Shown: piece after piece, positions 14,783 to 24,137 of the stretch
How positions within the stretch are numbered: the stretch's first letter is position 1
How the letters are laid out: every line of letters starts with the position of its first letter
Assembly (NCBI GenBank): GCA_900316395.1
Contig: ONCT01000007.1
Span: forward strand, 1 to 46,104
Length of the DNA: 46,104 nucleotides
From: an uncultured Lachnospiraceae bacterium
GTDB taxonomy: Bacteria; Bacillota; Clostridia; Lachnospirales; Lachnospiraceae
Direction of reading: 5' to 3'
The notes under the pieces: generated by a model
Databases searched by the model: none
Told to the model about the DNA's origin: nothing
The model's input: only the letters and a program-made list of their open reading frames with translations
Translations under genes and position numbers: made by a program

Positions 14783-16356
14783 TATGACTCTAAGTAATCC
14801 TTAAGCTTGCGACTTCTGCTAGGATGGCGAAGCTTGCGAAGAGCCTTAGCTTCAATCTGTCTTATACGCTCACGAGTTACATTGAATTCCTTGCCAACCT
14901 CTTCAAGAGTGCGGCTTCTTCCGTCTTCAAGACCGAATCTCAATATAAGAACCTTCTTCTCACGTTCTGTCAAAGTCTCTAATACTTCTTCTAATTGCTC
15001 ACGAAGCAATGTCTGGGTTGCAGCTTCCGCTGGCACAGGAACGTTGTCATCCTGAATAAAGTCTCCTAGATGTGAGTCTTCCTCTTCACCAATAGGTGTC
15101 TCAAGAGATACAGGCTCCTGAGAGATTTTCAGAATCTCACGAACCTTATCAACAGAGATTCCCATTTCCTCAGCTATCTCTTCTGAAGTAGCCTCGCGGC
15201 CGAGTTCCTGAAGCAGCTGACGAGACACACGAATCAGCTTATTAATTGTCTCAACCATATGAACAGGAATACGAATTGTTCTTGCCTGGTCTGCAATAGC
15301 TCTTGTAATAGCCTGTCTAATCCACCATGTAGCATAAGTAGAGAACTTATAGCCCTTGGTATAATCGAATTTCTCAACAGCCTTCACAAGACCTAGGTTA
15401 CCCTCCTGAATAAGGTCAAGGAATAGCATTCCACGACCTACATATCGCTTAGCAATACTTACAACAAGACGCAGGTTAGCCCCTGTAAGCTTCTGCTTTG
15501 CGTCGTTACCTTCATCAACGATTGCTCTCTTCTCAGCAATCTGCTCCTTAAGGCTTTCTACCTCTTCCTCTGAAAGTGGATTCTCTGCATCCTCTGCAGT
15601 TCCCTCTCTAAGCTGTGCCTGAAGTTCCTTCATCTCCTCAGATGCCTTAAGACCATTTTCCATCATAATCGCAAGCTCACGCTCTTCATCAGCAGTAAGA
15701 AGCTGAACCTGGCCAATGTCCTTAAGATACATTCTTACAGGGTCCTCTGTGCTGATTCCCTCAGCCACAGTTAAGTCTAACGCTTCCTTAGCGCTATCCT
15801 CGTCAAGTTCAAGATTCTCTTCATCATCCTCTTCACGAATTACGGCAATCTGCTTTCTCTCAAGATAGTCAATTGCAGCCTCAAGAAGCGATGAATCAAT
15901 GTTGTCCTCCTTGAAGAATTCTTCAATCTCATGTGACTCTAGAATTCCCTTTTCCTTGCCAATATCGGCTAGCTTCTCAAGCTTCTCGTAGAATTCTGCA
16001 TTACTAATTGTGTCCGTTTGAGCGGACATACTATCATCCATATCATCACCAACACGAGCAGCTCCTAAGCCTCCCACGATATCGCTAATCTCATCGTTAT
16101 AGTCTTCATCCTCGACATCGTCAATTGACGCAATATCCTCATCGAAGTTATCTAAATCCTCTTCTTCAATCTCTTCGATATCATCTAATTGCTCAATATC
16201 TTCGATATCCTCTACTTCCTCTTCTTCATAGTCTTCATCGTAGTCATCATACTCTTCTTCGAGTTCTTCGTCGTCGTAGATTTCCTCTTCTACTTCTTCA
16301 TCAACAACCTCTTCTACTACCTCTTCTATATTCTCGTCCTTCTTCTTTCTTGGCAT
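14782..16356 (-). CDS. rpoD: Primary sigma factor with long acidic N-terminal extension
   Basis: The 524-aa housekeeping sigma70 directs RNA polymerase to TTGACA/TATAAT promoters. Regions 1.2 to 4.2 are intact: [17 protein letters not shown] (1.2), [32 protein letters not shown] (2.1-2.4), region 3, and [21 protein letters not shown] (4.2). Residues 7 to about 100, ahead of region 1.1, are dominated by Glu and Asp, longer than the usual B. subtilis-type SigA of about 370 aa. GGAGGAAGC precedes the ATG. It lies 63 bp after dnaG, the classic macromolecular synthesis arrangement. Confidence 0.97.
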   Translation of the reverse strand: MPRKKKDENIEEVVEEVVDEEVEEEIYDDEELEEEYDDYDEDYEEEEVEDIEDIEQLDDIEEIEEEDLDNFDEDIASIDDVEDEDYNDEISDIVGGLGAARVGDDMDDSMSAQTDTISNAEFYEKLEKLADIGKEKGILESHEIEEFFKEDNIDSSLLEAAIDYLERKQIAVIREEDDEENLELDEDSAKEALDLTVAEGISTEDPVRMYLKDIGQVQLLTADEERELAIMMENGLKASEEMKELQAQLREGTAEDAENPLSEEEVESLKEQIAEKRAIVDEGNDAKQKLTGANLRLVVSIAKRYVGRGMLFLDLIQEGNLGLVKAVEKFDYTKGYKFSTYATWWIRQAITRAIADQARTIRIPVHMVETINKLIRVSRQLLQELGREATSEEIAEEMGISVDKVREILKISQEPVSLETPIGEEEDSHLGDFIQDDNVPVPAEAATQTLLREQLEEVLETLTEREKKVLILRFGLEDGRSRTLEEVGKEFNVTRERIRQIEAKALRKLRHPSRSRKLKDYLES

Positions 16357-16419
16357 CCTTGCTTCCTCCTTCTATTTATTATGGTGTGTTTATCGAAAAT
16401 GTGATTATTATCTTAATAT

Positions 16420-18276
16420 CTATAACAGCCTTGTACTTTGTATATTTCTAATATCTCCTTTTACCTTCTTAATTCGCTTTACTGCTCCAGGCTTAGATGT
16501 GTCTATTCGACCTAATCCCTCATTCTTAAGCTTGATTAGCGTCTCCTTAAGCAGGACCTCTTTATCTTCATTACTCTCTAATTCACCAATCTTAGTGTTG
16601 AGAATACCTGCAATCCTCTTATGGTCCTCATTATCTTCAAATGCATTCATTAGAACAGCCGGCTGGAATTCTTCTCCAGCCTCGTAGGCCGAGAACATCT
16701 TAGCTGCCGTATCCCTGGCAACACCCTCTGTAAAATCCTCAGCATCAATATACTTAGAGATTGCATTATAAAGACTTGGCTCATCTAAGAGCCATGTAAG
16801 AAGTATTCCCTCTGTCTCCATAATTCCACGCTTACTCATCTTCGCAGTGCTAAGACGCCTAGAATTATTCTCATACATATCCTCAGATATTATATCGTCA
16901 TTTGTCTCAGATTCTTCTTCAAAATCCTTGGCAGTATATCCCCTAAAGAAGCCCTCCTTGTACCGATTAAGTTCCGACTCATTCTTGGCAACGTCGCGCA
17001 TAAGCTCCCTTATACTATCAGCACTAACATTGAATTCATCAGCCAAGGTGGCAACATAATTGTCTCTCTCTATCTCTGTGGGAAATACGTAGAGTCTTCC
17101 CGCCATCATTCGAAAGAACCTGTTGTTCTCTTCAGGGTCGTTAATATTATATTCTTCGCGAAGCTTCTTAAGGGAGAATATAAAGCTATTTTCAGCCTTG
17201 TTAATCCTCTCTTCAAATGCCTCTGAACCATTTGCCTTAATGAACTCATCAGGGTCCTTATACTCCCCTAGAGTTATAACTTTTGCATCTACACCACATA
17301 ACGCTAACATACCAACGGCTCGCTGCATGGCATCAGTTCCTGCAAAATCCATATCAAAGCATATATATACCTTCTTAGAATCTCTGTCTACCTTGAGCTT
17401 CTTGACCTGCTCCTTGGTTAGCGCCGTTCCAAGAGGTGCAATGGCATTGTCGAACCCTGCTCTGTGAAGGGCAATAACATCCATATATCCTTCGCACAGA
17501 ATATATGCCCCTCGCCTTGAGCGCTTAGCCCTGTCTAATCCATAGAAATTGTTCCTCTTGTGGAATATCTCATTCTCATTAGAATTAAGATATTTCGGCT
17601 TAGAGTTGTCGAAGACTCTTCCACCGAAGGCAATAGGCTTGCTTTTATCATCTAATATGGGAAATATTAATCGATTGATAAAATAATCTCGGGGGCCCTT
17701 CTCGTGAAAAACAACAAGACCACTTTGCTTCATTATCTCATCTTCGTAACCCTTGCTCTTGAGAAAACGATACATACTATCCCAATTCCCATCAGCATAG
17801 CCTAGGGCAAAGCCTCTTATTGTATCTCTATCAAGCCCTCTATTATTGGTAAGATAGTCCATTGCCATCTTGCCGTTATTAGAATGAAGGGCGCTAAAAT
17901 AGTAATTAGCCGCATCCTTCATTATATTCTTAAGCTTAACCTTCTTCGATTGCTTAAGCTTCTCTTCTCTGCTCATCTCCCGCTTAGGCAGTTGATAGCC
18001 ACACCTGTTAGCCAATTCTTCAATGGCCTCTGGGAATTCCCAGTTGTTATATTCCATAAGAAATGTGTACACATTTCCACCCTTGTGACATCCAAAGCAA
18101 TAGAACATCTGCTTAGGTCGATTAACGGAAAACGACGGAGACTTCTCATTATGAAATGGGCACAGCCCAAAATAATTAGAGCCACTTCTCTTCAGTTGTA
18201 CATATGATGAAACTACATCTACGATATCATTGCGAGAGCGCACCTCTTCAATGATATCATCACTATACATTGGCAT
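16420..18276 (-). CDS. dnaG: DNA primase
   Basis: The 618-aa primase makes RNA primers at the replication fork. The N-terminal CHC2 zinc ribbon is complete (C39, H42, C60, C63, in GLCPFHNEKSP and FYCFGCHKGGN). A TOPRIM catalytic core follows, with CEGYMDVIAL and the DxD region CFDMDFAGTDAM. The C-terminal part (about 450-618) is the DnaB helicase-interacting domain. Length is normal. AGAGGGATTTTA precedes the ATG at 18276. It lies 17 bp from the dGTPase-like gene and upstream of rpoD. Confidence 0.97.
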   Translation of the reverse strand: MPMYSDDIIEEVRSRNDIVDVVSSYVQLKRSGSNYFGLCPFHNEKSPSFSVNRPKQMFYCFGCHKGGNVYTFLMEYNNWEFPEAIEELANRCGYQLPKREMSREEKLKQSKKVKLKNIMKDAANYYFSALHSNNGKMAMDYLTNNRGLDRDTIRGFALGYADGNWDSMYRFLKSKGYEDEIMKQSGLVVFHEKGPRDYFINRLIFPILDDKSKPIAFGGRVFDNSKPKYLNSNENEIFHKRNNFYGLDRAKRSRRGAYILCEGYMDVIALHRAGFDNAIAPLGTALTKEQVKKLKVDRDSKKVYICFDMDFAGTDAMQRAVGMLALCGVDAKVITLGEYKDPDEFIKANGSEAFEERINKAENSFIFSLKKLREEYNINDPEENNRFFRMMAGRLYVFPTEIERDNYVATLADEFNVSADSIRELMRDVAKNESELNRYKEGFFRGYTAKDFEEESETNDDIISEDMYENNSRRLSTAKMSKRGIMETEGILLTWLLDEPSLYNAISKYIDAEDFTEGVARDTAAKMFSAYEAGEEFQPAVLMNAFEDNEDHKRIAGILNTKIGELESNEDKEVLLKETLIKLKNEGLGRIDTSKPGAVKRIKKVKGDIRNIQSTRLL

Positions 18277-18293
18277 TAAAATCCCTCTATAAT

Positions 18294-19313
18294 CTAGAAA
18301 TTATCAACCTGCCATGCGGTAGGCATAAAATAATCATTAAACTTCATAATAGCATATTGATCTGTCATTCCTGCAATATAATCACAGACTACTCTGTCCT
18401 TAGCCTCACCTTCGTTAATCATATTCAAATATTTCTCAGGCATAGAATCAATATTTTCCATATAGTATTCGAAGAGACCCTCTATCATTCGGTGAGCCTT
18501 AACCTCTTCTGCCTTGGCTGTCTCATTCTTATATACATTCTCGAACATGAACTGACGAAGGTCAAGCATAGCCTTCCATATCTCATCTGACATGCATATC
18601 TTCTCATTATTCATACTCTGAATGACGACATCATGAATAAGTGTATCGAGCCTCTCCTTGGTATTAGAACCAATAGTCTCTCTAATATAAACAGGTATGT
18701 CAGTCTCGCATAACAGATTACCTCTAATGGCATCATCAATATCATGATTAACATAGGCTATCTTATCAGAAAGTCTTACAATCTGACCTTCAGGAGTTTT
18801 AGGCATAAGTTTCGTCTGATGATTCTTAATGCCATCCCTGACCTCCCATGTAAGATTGAGTCCCTGACCTGATTTCTCCAACTTCTCAACAATTCTTATA
18901 CTTTGCTTACTGTGTTCAAATCCACCTTCACAGAGGTTGTTAAGTACTCTCTCGCCAGAGTGACCAAAAGGTGTATGTCCTAAATCGTGGCCAAGTGCAA
19001 TTGCTTCTACAAGGTCTTCGTTAAGGCGAAGGGCCTTGGCAATTGTTCTTGCATTCTGTGAGACCTCTAAAGTGTGAGTCAGCCTGGTCCTGTAATGGTC
19101 GCCCTTAGGAGTTAAGAATACCTGTGTCTTATTCTTCAGTCTTCTGAAGGCTTTGCTATGAAGTATTCTGTCTCTGTCACGCTGGAATACAGGGCGGATG
19201 TCGCACTGAGGCTCTTCTCGGTCGCGGCCTTTGGAGTTCTCATCCAATGTCGCCCAGGAGCACAAATTCTCTCGCTCCATCTGTTCTATCTGTTCTCTAA
19301 TAGTAATATGCAT
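18294..19313 (-). CDS. dgt: dGTP triphosphohydrolase-like HD protein
   Basis: The 339-aa HD-domain phosphohydrolase has the metal-binding H...HD...D arrangement in [15 protein letters not shown] and [21 protein letters not shown]. The N-terminal family motif [28 protein letters not shown] is also present. The family converts dNTPs to deoxynucleosides plus triphosphate; members of this short Firmicute form are usually called deoxyguanosinetriphosphate triphosphohydrolase-like. GAGGTGG lies 5 nt before the ATG. It heads the dgt-dnaG-rpoD run, which fits control of nucleotide pools next to replication genes. Confidence 0.92.
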   Translation of the reverse strand: [339 protein letters not shown]

Positions 19314-19420
19314 ATAACCACCTCAATATAATATATCCTACCAGCCTGCAAAATCCTTTTTTATTTTTATTTTTTGTGGGAGGAGGCGTGATGTGTGGCT
19401 TCGGGTGGATGGCAAGAAAA

Positions 19421-19530
19421 GGCGACTGCCATCTGAGATGGATCAGTCGCCGGTTCCCGTCACAATATTATATTAGACTTAATATCAATCACTTACATAT
19501 ACTCCACGAAGCGTTACTGCTATAAGAGAC
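19421..19530 (-). ncRNA. Conserved RNA-like element, copy 1 (3' of the amino-acid binding protein gene)
   Basis: This element shares sequence blocks with 45375-45485: CTTCG, AGTATATGTAA-TGATTGATAT, TGAC-G-AACC and the stem GCGACTG/CAGTCGC. The upper stem covaries between copies (CCATCT/AGATGG here, CCGCC/GGCGG there), supporting an RNA structure. The stem (19451-19421) is followed by TTTTCTT on the minus strand and can act as a terminator for the upstream gene. The conserved part upstream of the hairpin is more than a terminator needs. Confidence 0.6.
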
Positions 19531-19532
19531 AC

Positions 19533-20339
19533 TTACTTAATAATAACGATGTTAGAGCCGAACCACTTGTTAGTGATTTGTTCCATGCTACCGTCAGCTA
19601 CAAGCTCATGTAAAGCCTTGTTAACTTTGTCTCGAAGTGCTGTATTGCCCTTAGCAAAGCCTACACCATACTGCTCTGATGCAATTGCTTCTGGAAGAAG
19701 TCTGAAAGCCTTGCTCTCTGACTTAATCTTGTATTCTGCAACACCTGAATCCATGATTACTGCGTCTGTTGCGCCAGCTTCAAGGTCCATAAGTGCTGTG
19801 TTGTAATCTGCTACTGAGCTTAAGCCACCAAATGTTGCCTTAAGAGCTGCTCCAGCTCCATCTGCCAATGCTGCCTCTGCAGAAGATTCCTTCTGAACTT
19901 CTACCTTCTTGCCAGCAAGATCAGCATTTGCCTGAATTGGGCTGTCAGCCTTAACTACAACAACCTGCTTGTTGTCTAAGTATGGCTCAGACCACTCATA
20001 GTTGTTCTCACGACCATTGATTGTGAAGCCGTTCCAGATACAGTCGATAGTTCCAGAATTCAACTCTGAATCCTTAGCATCCCAATCGATAGGCTGATAT
20101 GCAACCTTCATGCCAAGCTTGTTAGCTACTGCTGATGCAAGGTCTAAGTCGAATCCTGTGTAGTTTCCAGTCTCATCTCTGAATCCATATGGTGGAAATT
20201 CTGCATCGAATCCAACTACTAGTGTCTGCTCATCATTCTTTACTGCTGTGTTGCTACTCTTAGAACAGCTACATCCACAGATAGCAAGAACCATTACACC
20301 AATAAGTGATAATGCGATTAATAATTTTAATTTCTTCAT
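19533..20339 (-). CDS. Polar amino-acid ABC transporter substrate-binding lipoprotein
   Basis: The 268-aa extracellular lipoprotein has a signal peptide with lipobox LAIC|G near residues 18-23. It is a type 3 periplasmic-binding fold with the family motifs LVVGFDAEFPPYGFRDETGNYTGFDLDLA and IDCIWNGFTINGRE. The C-terminus ends GSMEQITNKWFGSNIV, typical of GlnH/FliY-like proteins. The likely ligand is a polar or charged amino acid or cystine; the exact substrate is not readable. Its permease and ATPase partners are probably those at 22560-24011, on the other strand and separated by two unrelated genes. Confidence 0.9.
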   Translation of the reverse strand: MKKLKLLIALSLIGVMVLAICGCSCSKSSNTAVKNDEQTLVVGFDAEFPPYGFRDETGNYTGFDLDLASAVANKLGMKVAYQPIDWDAKDSELNSGTIDCIWNGFTINGRENNYEWSEPYLDNKQVVVVKADSPIQANADLAGKKVEVQKESSAEAALADGAGAALKATFGGLSSVADYNTALMDLEAGATDAVIMDSGVAEYKIKSESKAFRLLPEAIASEQYGVGFAKGNTALRDKVNKALHELVADGSMEQITNKWFGSNIVIIK

Positions 20340-20406
20340 GTTCGCTTCCCCCTTTTCCCTAAAAATCTACCATATTTCTTATAAAATGTAAAGATATGCA
20401 ATATAA

Positions 20407-20442
20407 TAAGACCACCTGTGCTCTATTGCACAGATGGTCTTA
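20407..20442 (-). terminator. Intrinsic terminator between the coiled-coil gene and the binding-protein gene
   Basis: A 15-bp near-perfect stem (TAAGACCATCTGTGC against GCACAGGTGGTCTTA in minus-strand sense) is followed by TTATTATATT. It separates the transcript of 20454-21578 from the binding-protein gene. Confidence 0.8.
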
Positions 20443-20453
20443 ATTCCATCAGG

Positions 20454-21578
20454 TTATATAGCTACATCAACTGACATATCTGGCGCTGGAGTTGCACTTA
20501 CAGACACATCTGGCATGGAAGAAGCCGAAAATGCATTTCCACTAAATCCAGACATATTTGCTCCCGCATCCAGTGACGGCGCCTTAAGTGACTTATCCAT
20601 GTTCATCTTAATTACTGCCTTCAGATAATCCATATCAGCCTTCATTATAGCCCGCTCCTCAGAAGCCCTGTGCTTACGCTTAAGATTCTCGTAATCCTCC
20701 TTGCTCATATGAGGATCAACCACCTCCATTAGCTCAGCCATATCCATTGCTTCTTCGAGCATCTCTAACTCATCTTCCCCAAAGGATGCAATCATCTCAT
20801 TCATTTCATCTAACATCTCATCAGACAGATTGCTTATATCTTCTTCCTGAAGGACATCCATCATGTCCTCTATCATCTTGTATCTTTCGTCAAATATCAT
20901 ATCTTCCGCTTCAGTTATCTTCTCCTCGACTGGAGAAGGAAGACTATCGATTCTTTGTTCTTTATCTGAAGCCTTATTAGTAGATGCATCTTCGAATTTA
21001 TCTAGGGATTCATCTCTTTTCATTGTATTAGATACAAGTTCTTCAAGTTCAAGATGATGCTTCTTCTTACGAGCAACCATCTCCATTCTTTCTGCGTGAA
21101 TGAGTGCTGCCTGAAGCTCGCCACTATCCTCTGACTTAACTGACAGCTTGCGCTTAATCTCAATAACCTTACGTTTGGCTGCTATAACAGCCTGACCTGC
21201 GCTTACACTTGTCTTGGCTCTCTGTATCCTGGTGGATACATCCTTATAATTATATTTATATGATTTCAAAGCCTCCTTAGCCTTCTTCTCATTAGTTGAA
21301 TTAAGGTCTAGATAACCATTAACCTTGTTGCTAAGGGTTGCGCTGTGTGTATTGTTATTATTCTTAAGAGGTTCTGTCGTAAGTCCTCTAATTAAGTTAC
21401 GTAGCTTCTGATTCTTAAGCTCTCTTTCAGAGCGTTGTGACTCCTTAAGCCGCTCAGATATCGTAGAGGTCATAGAATTAGCATAGCCTGATTTACCATT
21501 TCCATATATCCCCATACTATTCTTAACCTGCTTATTCAGATTCGAGAACGAAGGTAGGGGATTGAATCCAATAGCCAT
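20454..21578 (-). CDS. Coiled-coil protein of unknown function
   Basis: The 374-aa soluble protein has a basic first half with long helices (KKAKEALKSYKYNYKDVSTRIQRAK; KRKVIEIKRKLSVK). An acidic, methionine-rich middle follows (EEKITEAEDMIFDERYKMIEDMMDVLQEED). The C-terminus is low-complexity Ser/Pro/Ala/Asp. No signal peptide, membrane segment or catalytic motif is seen. ATG 21578 follows GAGGTGAGAGGG; the GTG 9 bp earlier lies inside that site. It is transcribed 22 bp after the DUF6033-like gene. I recognise it only as a type seen in Lachnospiraceae; a surface or appendage-related role would be guesswork. Confidence 0.75.
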   Translation of the reverse strand: MAIGFNPLPSFSNLNKQVKNSMGIYGNGKSGYANSMTSTISERLKESQRSERELKNQKLRNLIRGLTTEPLKNNNNTHSATLSNKVNGYLDLNSTNEKKAKEALKSYKYNYKDVSTRIQRAKTSVSAGQAVIAAKRKVIEIKRKLSVKSEDSGELQAALIHAERMEMVARKKKHHLELEELVSNTMKRDESLDKFEDASTNKASDKEQRIDSLPSPVEEKITEAEDMIFDERYKMIEDMMDVLQEEDISNLSDEMLDEMNEMIASFGEDELEMLEEAMDMAELMEVVDPHMSKEDYENLKRKHRASEERAIMKADMDYLKAVIKMNMDKSLKAPSLDAGANMSGFSGNAFSASSMPDVSVSATPAPDMSVDVAI

Positions 21579-21599
21579 CCCTCTCACCTCATTTCATAT

Positions 21600-22415
21600 C
21601 TAGCCCTTGAAATCTATTGCATTACCAAGAGCGAGCTCAGCTTCAGTCTTAACAACACTGTCAGCATAGCTGTACATATATTGGGTCACCTTAGATAAGA
21701 GATTCTCAATAGAATCTGACTCAATAATCTCGTAATCATCATCTGCGAATTTGTTACGAATCTCTTCTAATCTCTCTTCGTTAGCCTGCTTTTCTGCCTT
21801 CTTCTTCTCGGCAATCTTCTCTTCCTTCTTCTCTTCTGCCTTCTTCTCTATACGCTCCTTCTGAGAATCTAGAGATTTCTTAACAACTGCGAAGAACTTC
21901 TCATTGCCGTTAGAATCAACTGACATACCGAAGCTTCCAACACTTGCGCCAGAGCTTGCGAAGTTATTCTTAGCCTGAGTCATCTTAGCTCCTGCCGAAT
22001 CAAGAATTGCTTCGTATTTCTTACGGTAATTCTCATCCGTTGCCATCTTCTCAATCTTGTCAGCATCAAGAAGAACAACCATCTTACTTGCATTACCATA
22101 AGAAGCTGCATTAGCCTGCACCTGGCTTTTCATATCAGAACTAACAGCAATGAATTCCATATTATGATACTTAGCTTTGAGCTTCTCATAATATTTTGCT
22201 GCGTCTTCTGACAACTTAACATTACCGATTGTGAACCCATATTCAGTTTTGGTCGGAACTAGGGAACTTTTAGAATCAATTGGCGACCACTTCTTCGCAT
22301 CCACATTAGTCTTAGAAGACGTGGTCTTAGACGTACTGCTGTCTGACTGAGTCTTACTAGCAGAGTACGCTTGACTTGCCTGCGTATACGCAGTTACTTC
22401 GTTAATACCCGTCAT
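21600..22415 (-). CDS. DUF6033-like protein of unknown function
   Basis: The 271-aa protein begins MTGINEVTAYTQASQAYSAS. A Ser/Thr/Lys-rich region follows, then a globular part (GFTIGNVKLSEDAAKYYEKLKAKYHNMEFIAVSSDMK), a charged Lys/Glu coiled coil (about 190-225) and a C-terminal helix. The pattern fits DUF6033, from memory. There is no signal peptide. AAGGAGGT lies 7 nt before the ATG at 22415; the open frame extends to 22469 without a ribosome site. It is probably co-transcribed with the coiled-coil gene 20454-21578, and diverges from the ABC permease gene. Confidence 0.75.
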   Translation of the reverse strand: MTGINEVTAYTQASQAYSASKTQSDSSTSKTTSSKTNVDAKKWSPIDSKSSLVPTKTEYGFTIGNVKLSEDAAKYYEKLKAKYHNMEFIAVSSDMKSQVQANAASYGNASKMVVLLDADKIEKMATDENYRKKYEAILDSAGAKMTQAKNNFASSGASVGSFGMSVDSNGNEKFFAVVKKSLDSQKERIEKKAEEKKEEKIAEKKKAEKQANEERLEEIRNKFADDDYEIIESDSIENLLSKVTQYMYSYADSVVKTEAELALGNAIDFKG

Positions 22416-22526
22416 AATGTCTACCTCCTTGTAGAATAATAATGAATTCCATTTCATAAATAGAGACAAAGATAGTCTTCTAACTAAGTTATCGGATATT
22501 TTTTTTAATTCTTTAGTTTTTTATGT

Positions 22527-22532
22527 TATAAT
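22527..22532 (+). promoter_or_regulatory. -10 element for the ABC permease operon
   Basis: A perfect TATAAT lies 28 bp before the permease ATG, with AAGGAG (22549-22554) as ribosome site. The -35 is weak. The preceding T-rich stretch may help promoter activity. Confidence 0.5.
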
Positions 22533-22559
22533 CTATGGGTATGTAGAAAAGGAGACACT

Positions 22560-23219
22560 ATGCGATTCGATGAGTTTTTTAATATATGTGGGCAGTTGCT
22601 CCCAGGAATGACTGTCACACTTGAGATATTCTTCTTCACTCTACTCTTCGCACTTCCACTTGGAATGCTAATTGCAGTAGGAAGAATGTCCAAATACAAG
22701 ATAATACAATTAATATTCCGATTATACATAGCAATCGTTCGTGGAACACCACTTATGCTACAGCTACTAGTTGTGTACTTCGGTCCATACTATATATTTG
22801 GAATATCAATATCTTCAGAATACAGAGCCTACGCAACAATAATTGCTTTCTCATGTAACTATGCAGCTTATTTTGCAGAGATTTACAGAACGGGAATCAA
22901 TTCAATTGACAATGGCCAGAGGGAAGCTGCTTATGTTCTCGGATATAACAGAGCACAGACTTTCTTCTATATTATATTGCCACAGGTAATTAAGCGAATC
23001 ATTCCAGCAATGACTAACGAGTTCGTAACTCTTGTTAAGGACACATCATTAGCATTCTGTATCGCTTATGCGGAAATGTTCACTGAAGCCAAGCGAATTG
23101 CTGCAGCCTCAACAAGTATGCTGCCTTTCTTCGCAGCCGGCACCTTCTACTTCGTGTTCAATGCCCTTGTAGCATTTATCATGAAGAAGGCAGAAGACAA
23201 ACTCAACTATTACGATTAA
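22560..23219 (+). CDS. Polar amino-acid ABC transporter permease
   Basis: The 219-aa inner-membrane protein is of the HisMQ/GlnP type, with about five membrane segments. It has the N-terminal LLPGMTVTLEIFFFTLLFALPLGM and the EAA-loop AAYVLGYNRAQTFFYIILPQVIKRIIPA that contacts the ATPase. MTNEFVTLVKDTSLAF is also typical. It would form the translocation channel with the ATPase encoded 27 bp downstream and use the binding protein at 19533-20339. Length is normal. Confidence 0.93.
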   Translation: MRFDEFFNICGQLLPGMTVTLEIFFFTLLFALPLGMLIAVGRMSKYKIIQLIFRLYIAIVRGTPLMLQLLVVYFGPYYIFGISISSEYRAYATIIAFSCNYAAYFAEIYRTGINSIDNGQREAAYVLGYNRAQTFFYIILPQVIKRIIPAMTNEFVTLVKDTSLAFCIAYAEMFTEAKRIAAASTSMLPFFAAGTFYFVFNALVAFIMKKAEDKLNYYD

Positions 23220-23246
23220 ATCTTATAACTACTATTGGAGATGGAT

Positions 23247-24011
23247 ATGACGAAAGTCCTAGAAATGAATCATGTAAAAAAGAGCTTCGACAATATGGAG
23301 GTTCTCAAAGATATTAGCATCAACGTCAACGAGGGCGAAGTGGTATCAATCATCGGACCATCTGGTTCAGGTAAGACCACCCTTCTTAGATGTGCTACTC
23401 TCCTAGAGAGAATGGATGATGGCGAATTAATATACTTAGGTGACAAGGTCGTTCATTCAAATAACGGCAAGAGCATTTACCAGAACAAGAAGGGTATGCG
23501 AAAAGCAATGGAGTATTTTGGATTAGTATTCCAGAACTTCAACTTATTCAACCATTTCTCTGCCCTTAATAATATAATGCACGCACCTGTTACCATCCAG
23601 CGCAGAAAGAAGGACGAAGTAAGAGCTCAAGCGGAGTCCCTTCTTAAGAAAATGGGACTTGAGGATAGGGGAAATGCGTATCCCTGCCAGCTATCTGGTG
23701 GTCAGAAGCAAAGGGTGTCTATTGCAAGAGCGCTGTGTATGAATCCTAAGATACTGTTCTTCGACGAGCCAACATCAGCCCTTGACCCTGAGCTTACACA
23801 GGAAATTCTTAAGGTTATTAAGGACCTGGCGGCTGAGAAGATGACAATGGTAATTGTAACTCACGAGATGAACTTCGCGAAAGATGTGTCTGACAGAATT
23901 ATATTCATGGATAAAGGTGTTATTGTGGAGGATGCAACTCCAGAGGAACTATTCTCATCAAATAATGAGAAGACCAAAACATTCCTTGGTAGTTATTACG
24001 GAGTATCTTAA
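23247..24011 (+). CDS. Polar amino-acid ABC transporter ATP-binding protein
   Basis: The 254-aa ATPase is of the GlnQ/HisP family. It has Walker [10 protein letters not shown] (near 37), Q-loop [13 protein letters not shown] signature LSGGQKQR, Walker [15 protein letters not shown] and H-loop [13 protein letters not shown] 23247 is preferred because GGAG lies 6 nt upstream; a TTG at 23235 would add four residues. It follows the permease gene directly and energises uptake. Confidence 0.95.
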   Translation: MTKVLEMNHVKKSFDNMEVLKDISINVNEGEVVSIIGPSGSGKTTLLRCATLLERMDDGELIYLGDKVVHSNNGKSIYQNKKGMRKAMEYFGLVFQNFNLFNHFSALNNIMHAPVTIQRRKKDEVRAQAESLLKKMGLEDRGNAYPCQLSGGQKQRVSIARALCMNPKILFFDEPTSALDPELTQEILKVIKDLAAEKMTMVIVTHEMNFAKDVSDRIIFMDKGVIVEDATPEELFSSNNEKTKTFLGSYYGVS

Positions 24012-24052
24012 TTAAGCATTTGATTCTATATAATACATTTTACATAAAAAGG

Positions 24053-24079
24053 CGGGATTTCTAGCAACTAGAAATCCCG
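24053..24079. terminator. Bidirectional intrinsic terminator
   Basis: A perfect 12-bp stem CGGGATTTCTAG/CTAGAAATCCCG has a 3-nt loop. TTCATTCTT follows on plus and CCTTTTTATG on minus. It serves the convergent ABC ATPase (plus) and chemoreceptor (minus) genes. Confidence 0.9.
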
Positions 24080-24137
24080 TTCATTCTTATTAATTGTTCT
24101 GATTAATTATTCTTAACAATTCTTATCAGTCACAATC

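Noticed and set aside
16125..16451. Plus-strand ORFs opposite the rpoD start
   Set aside because: They mirror the acidic repeat codons of RpoD; no ribosome site or recognisable product.
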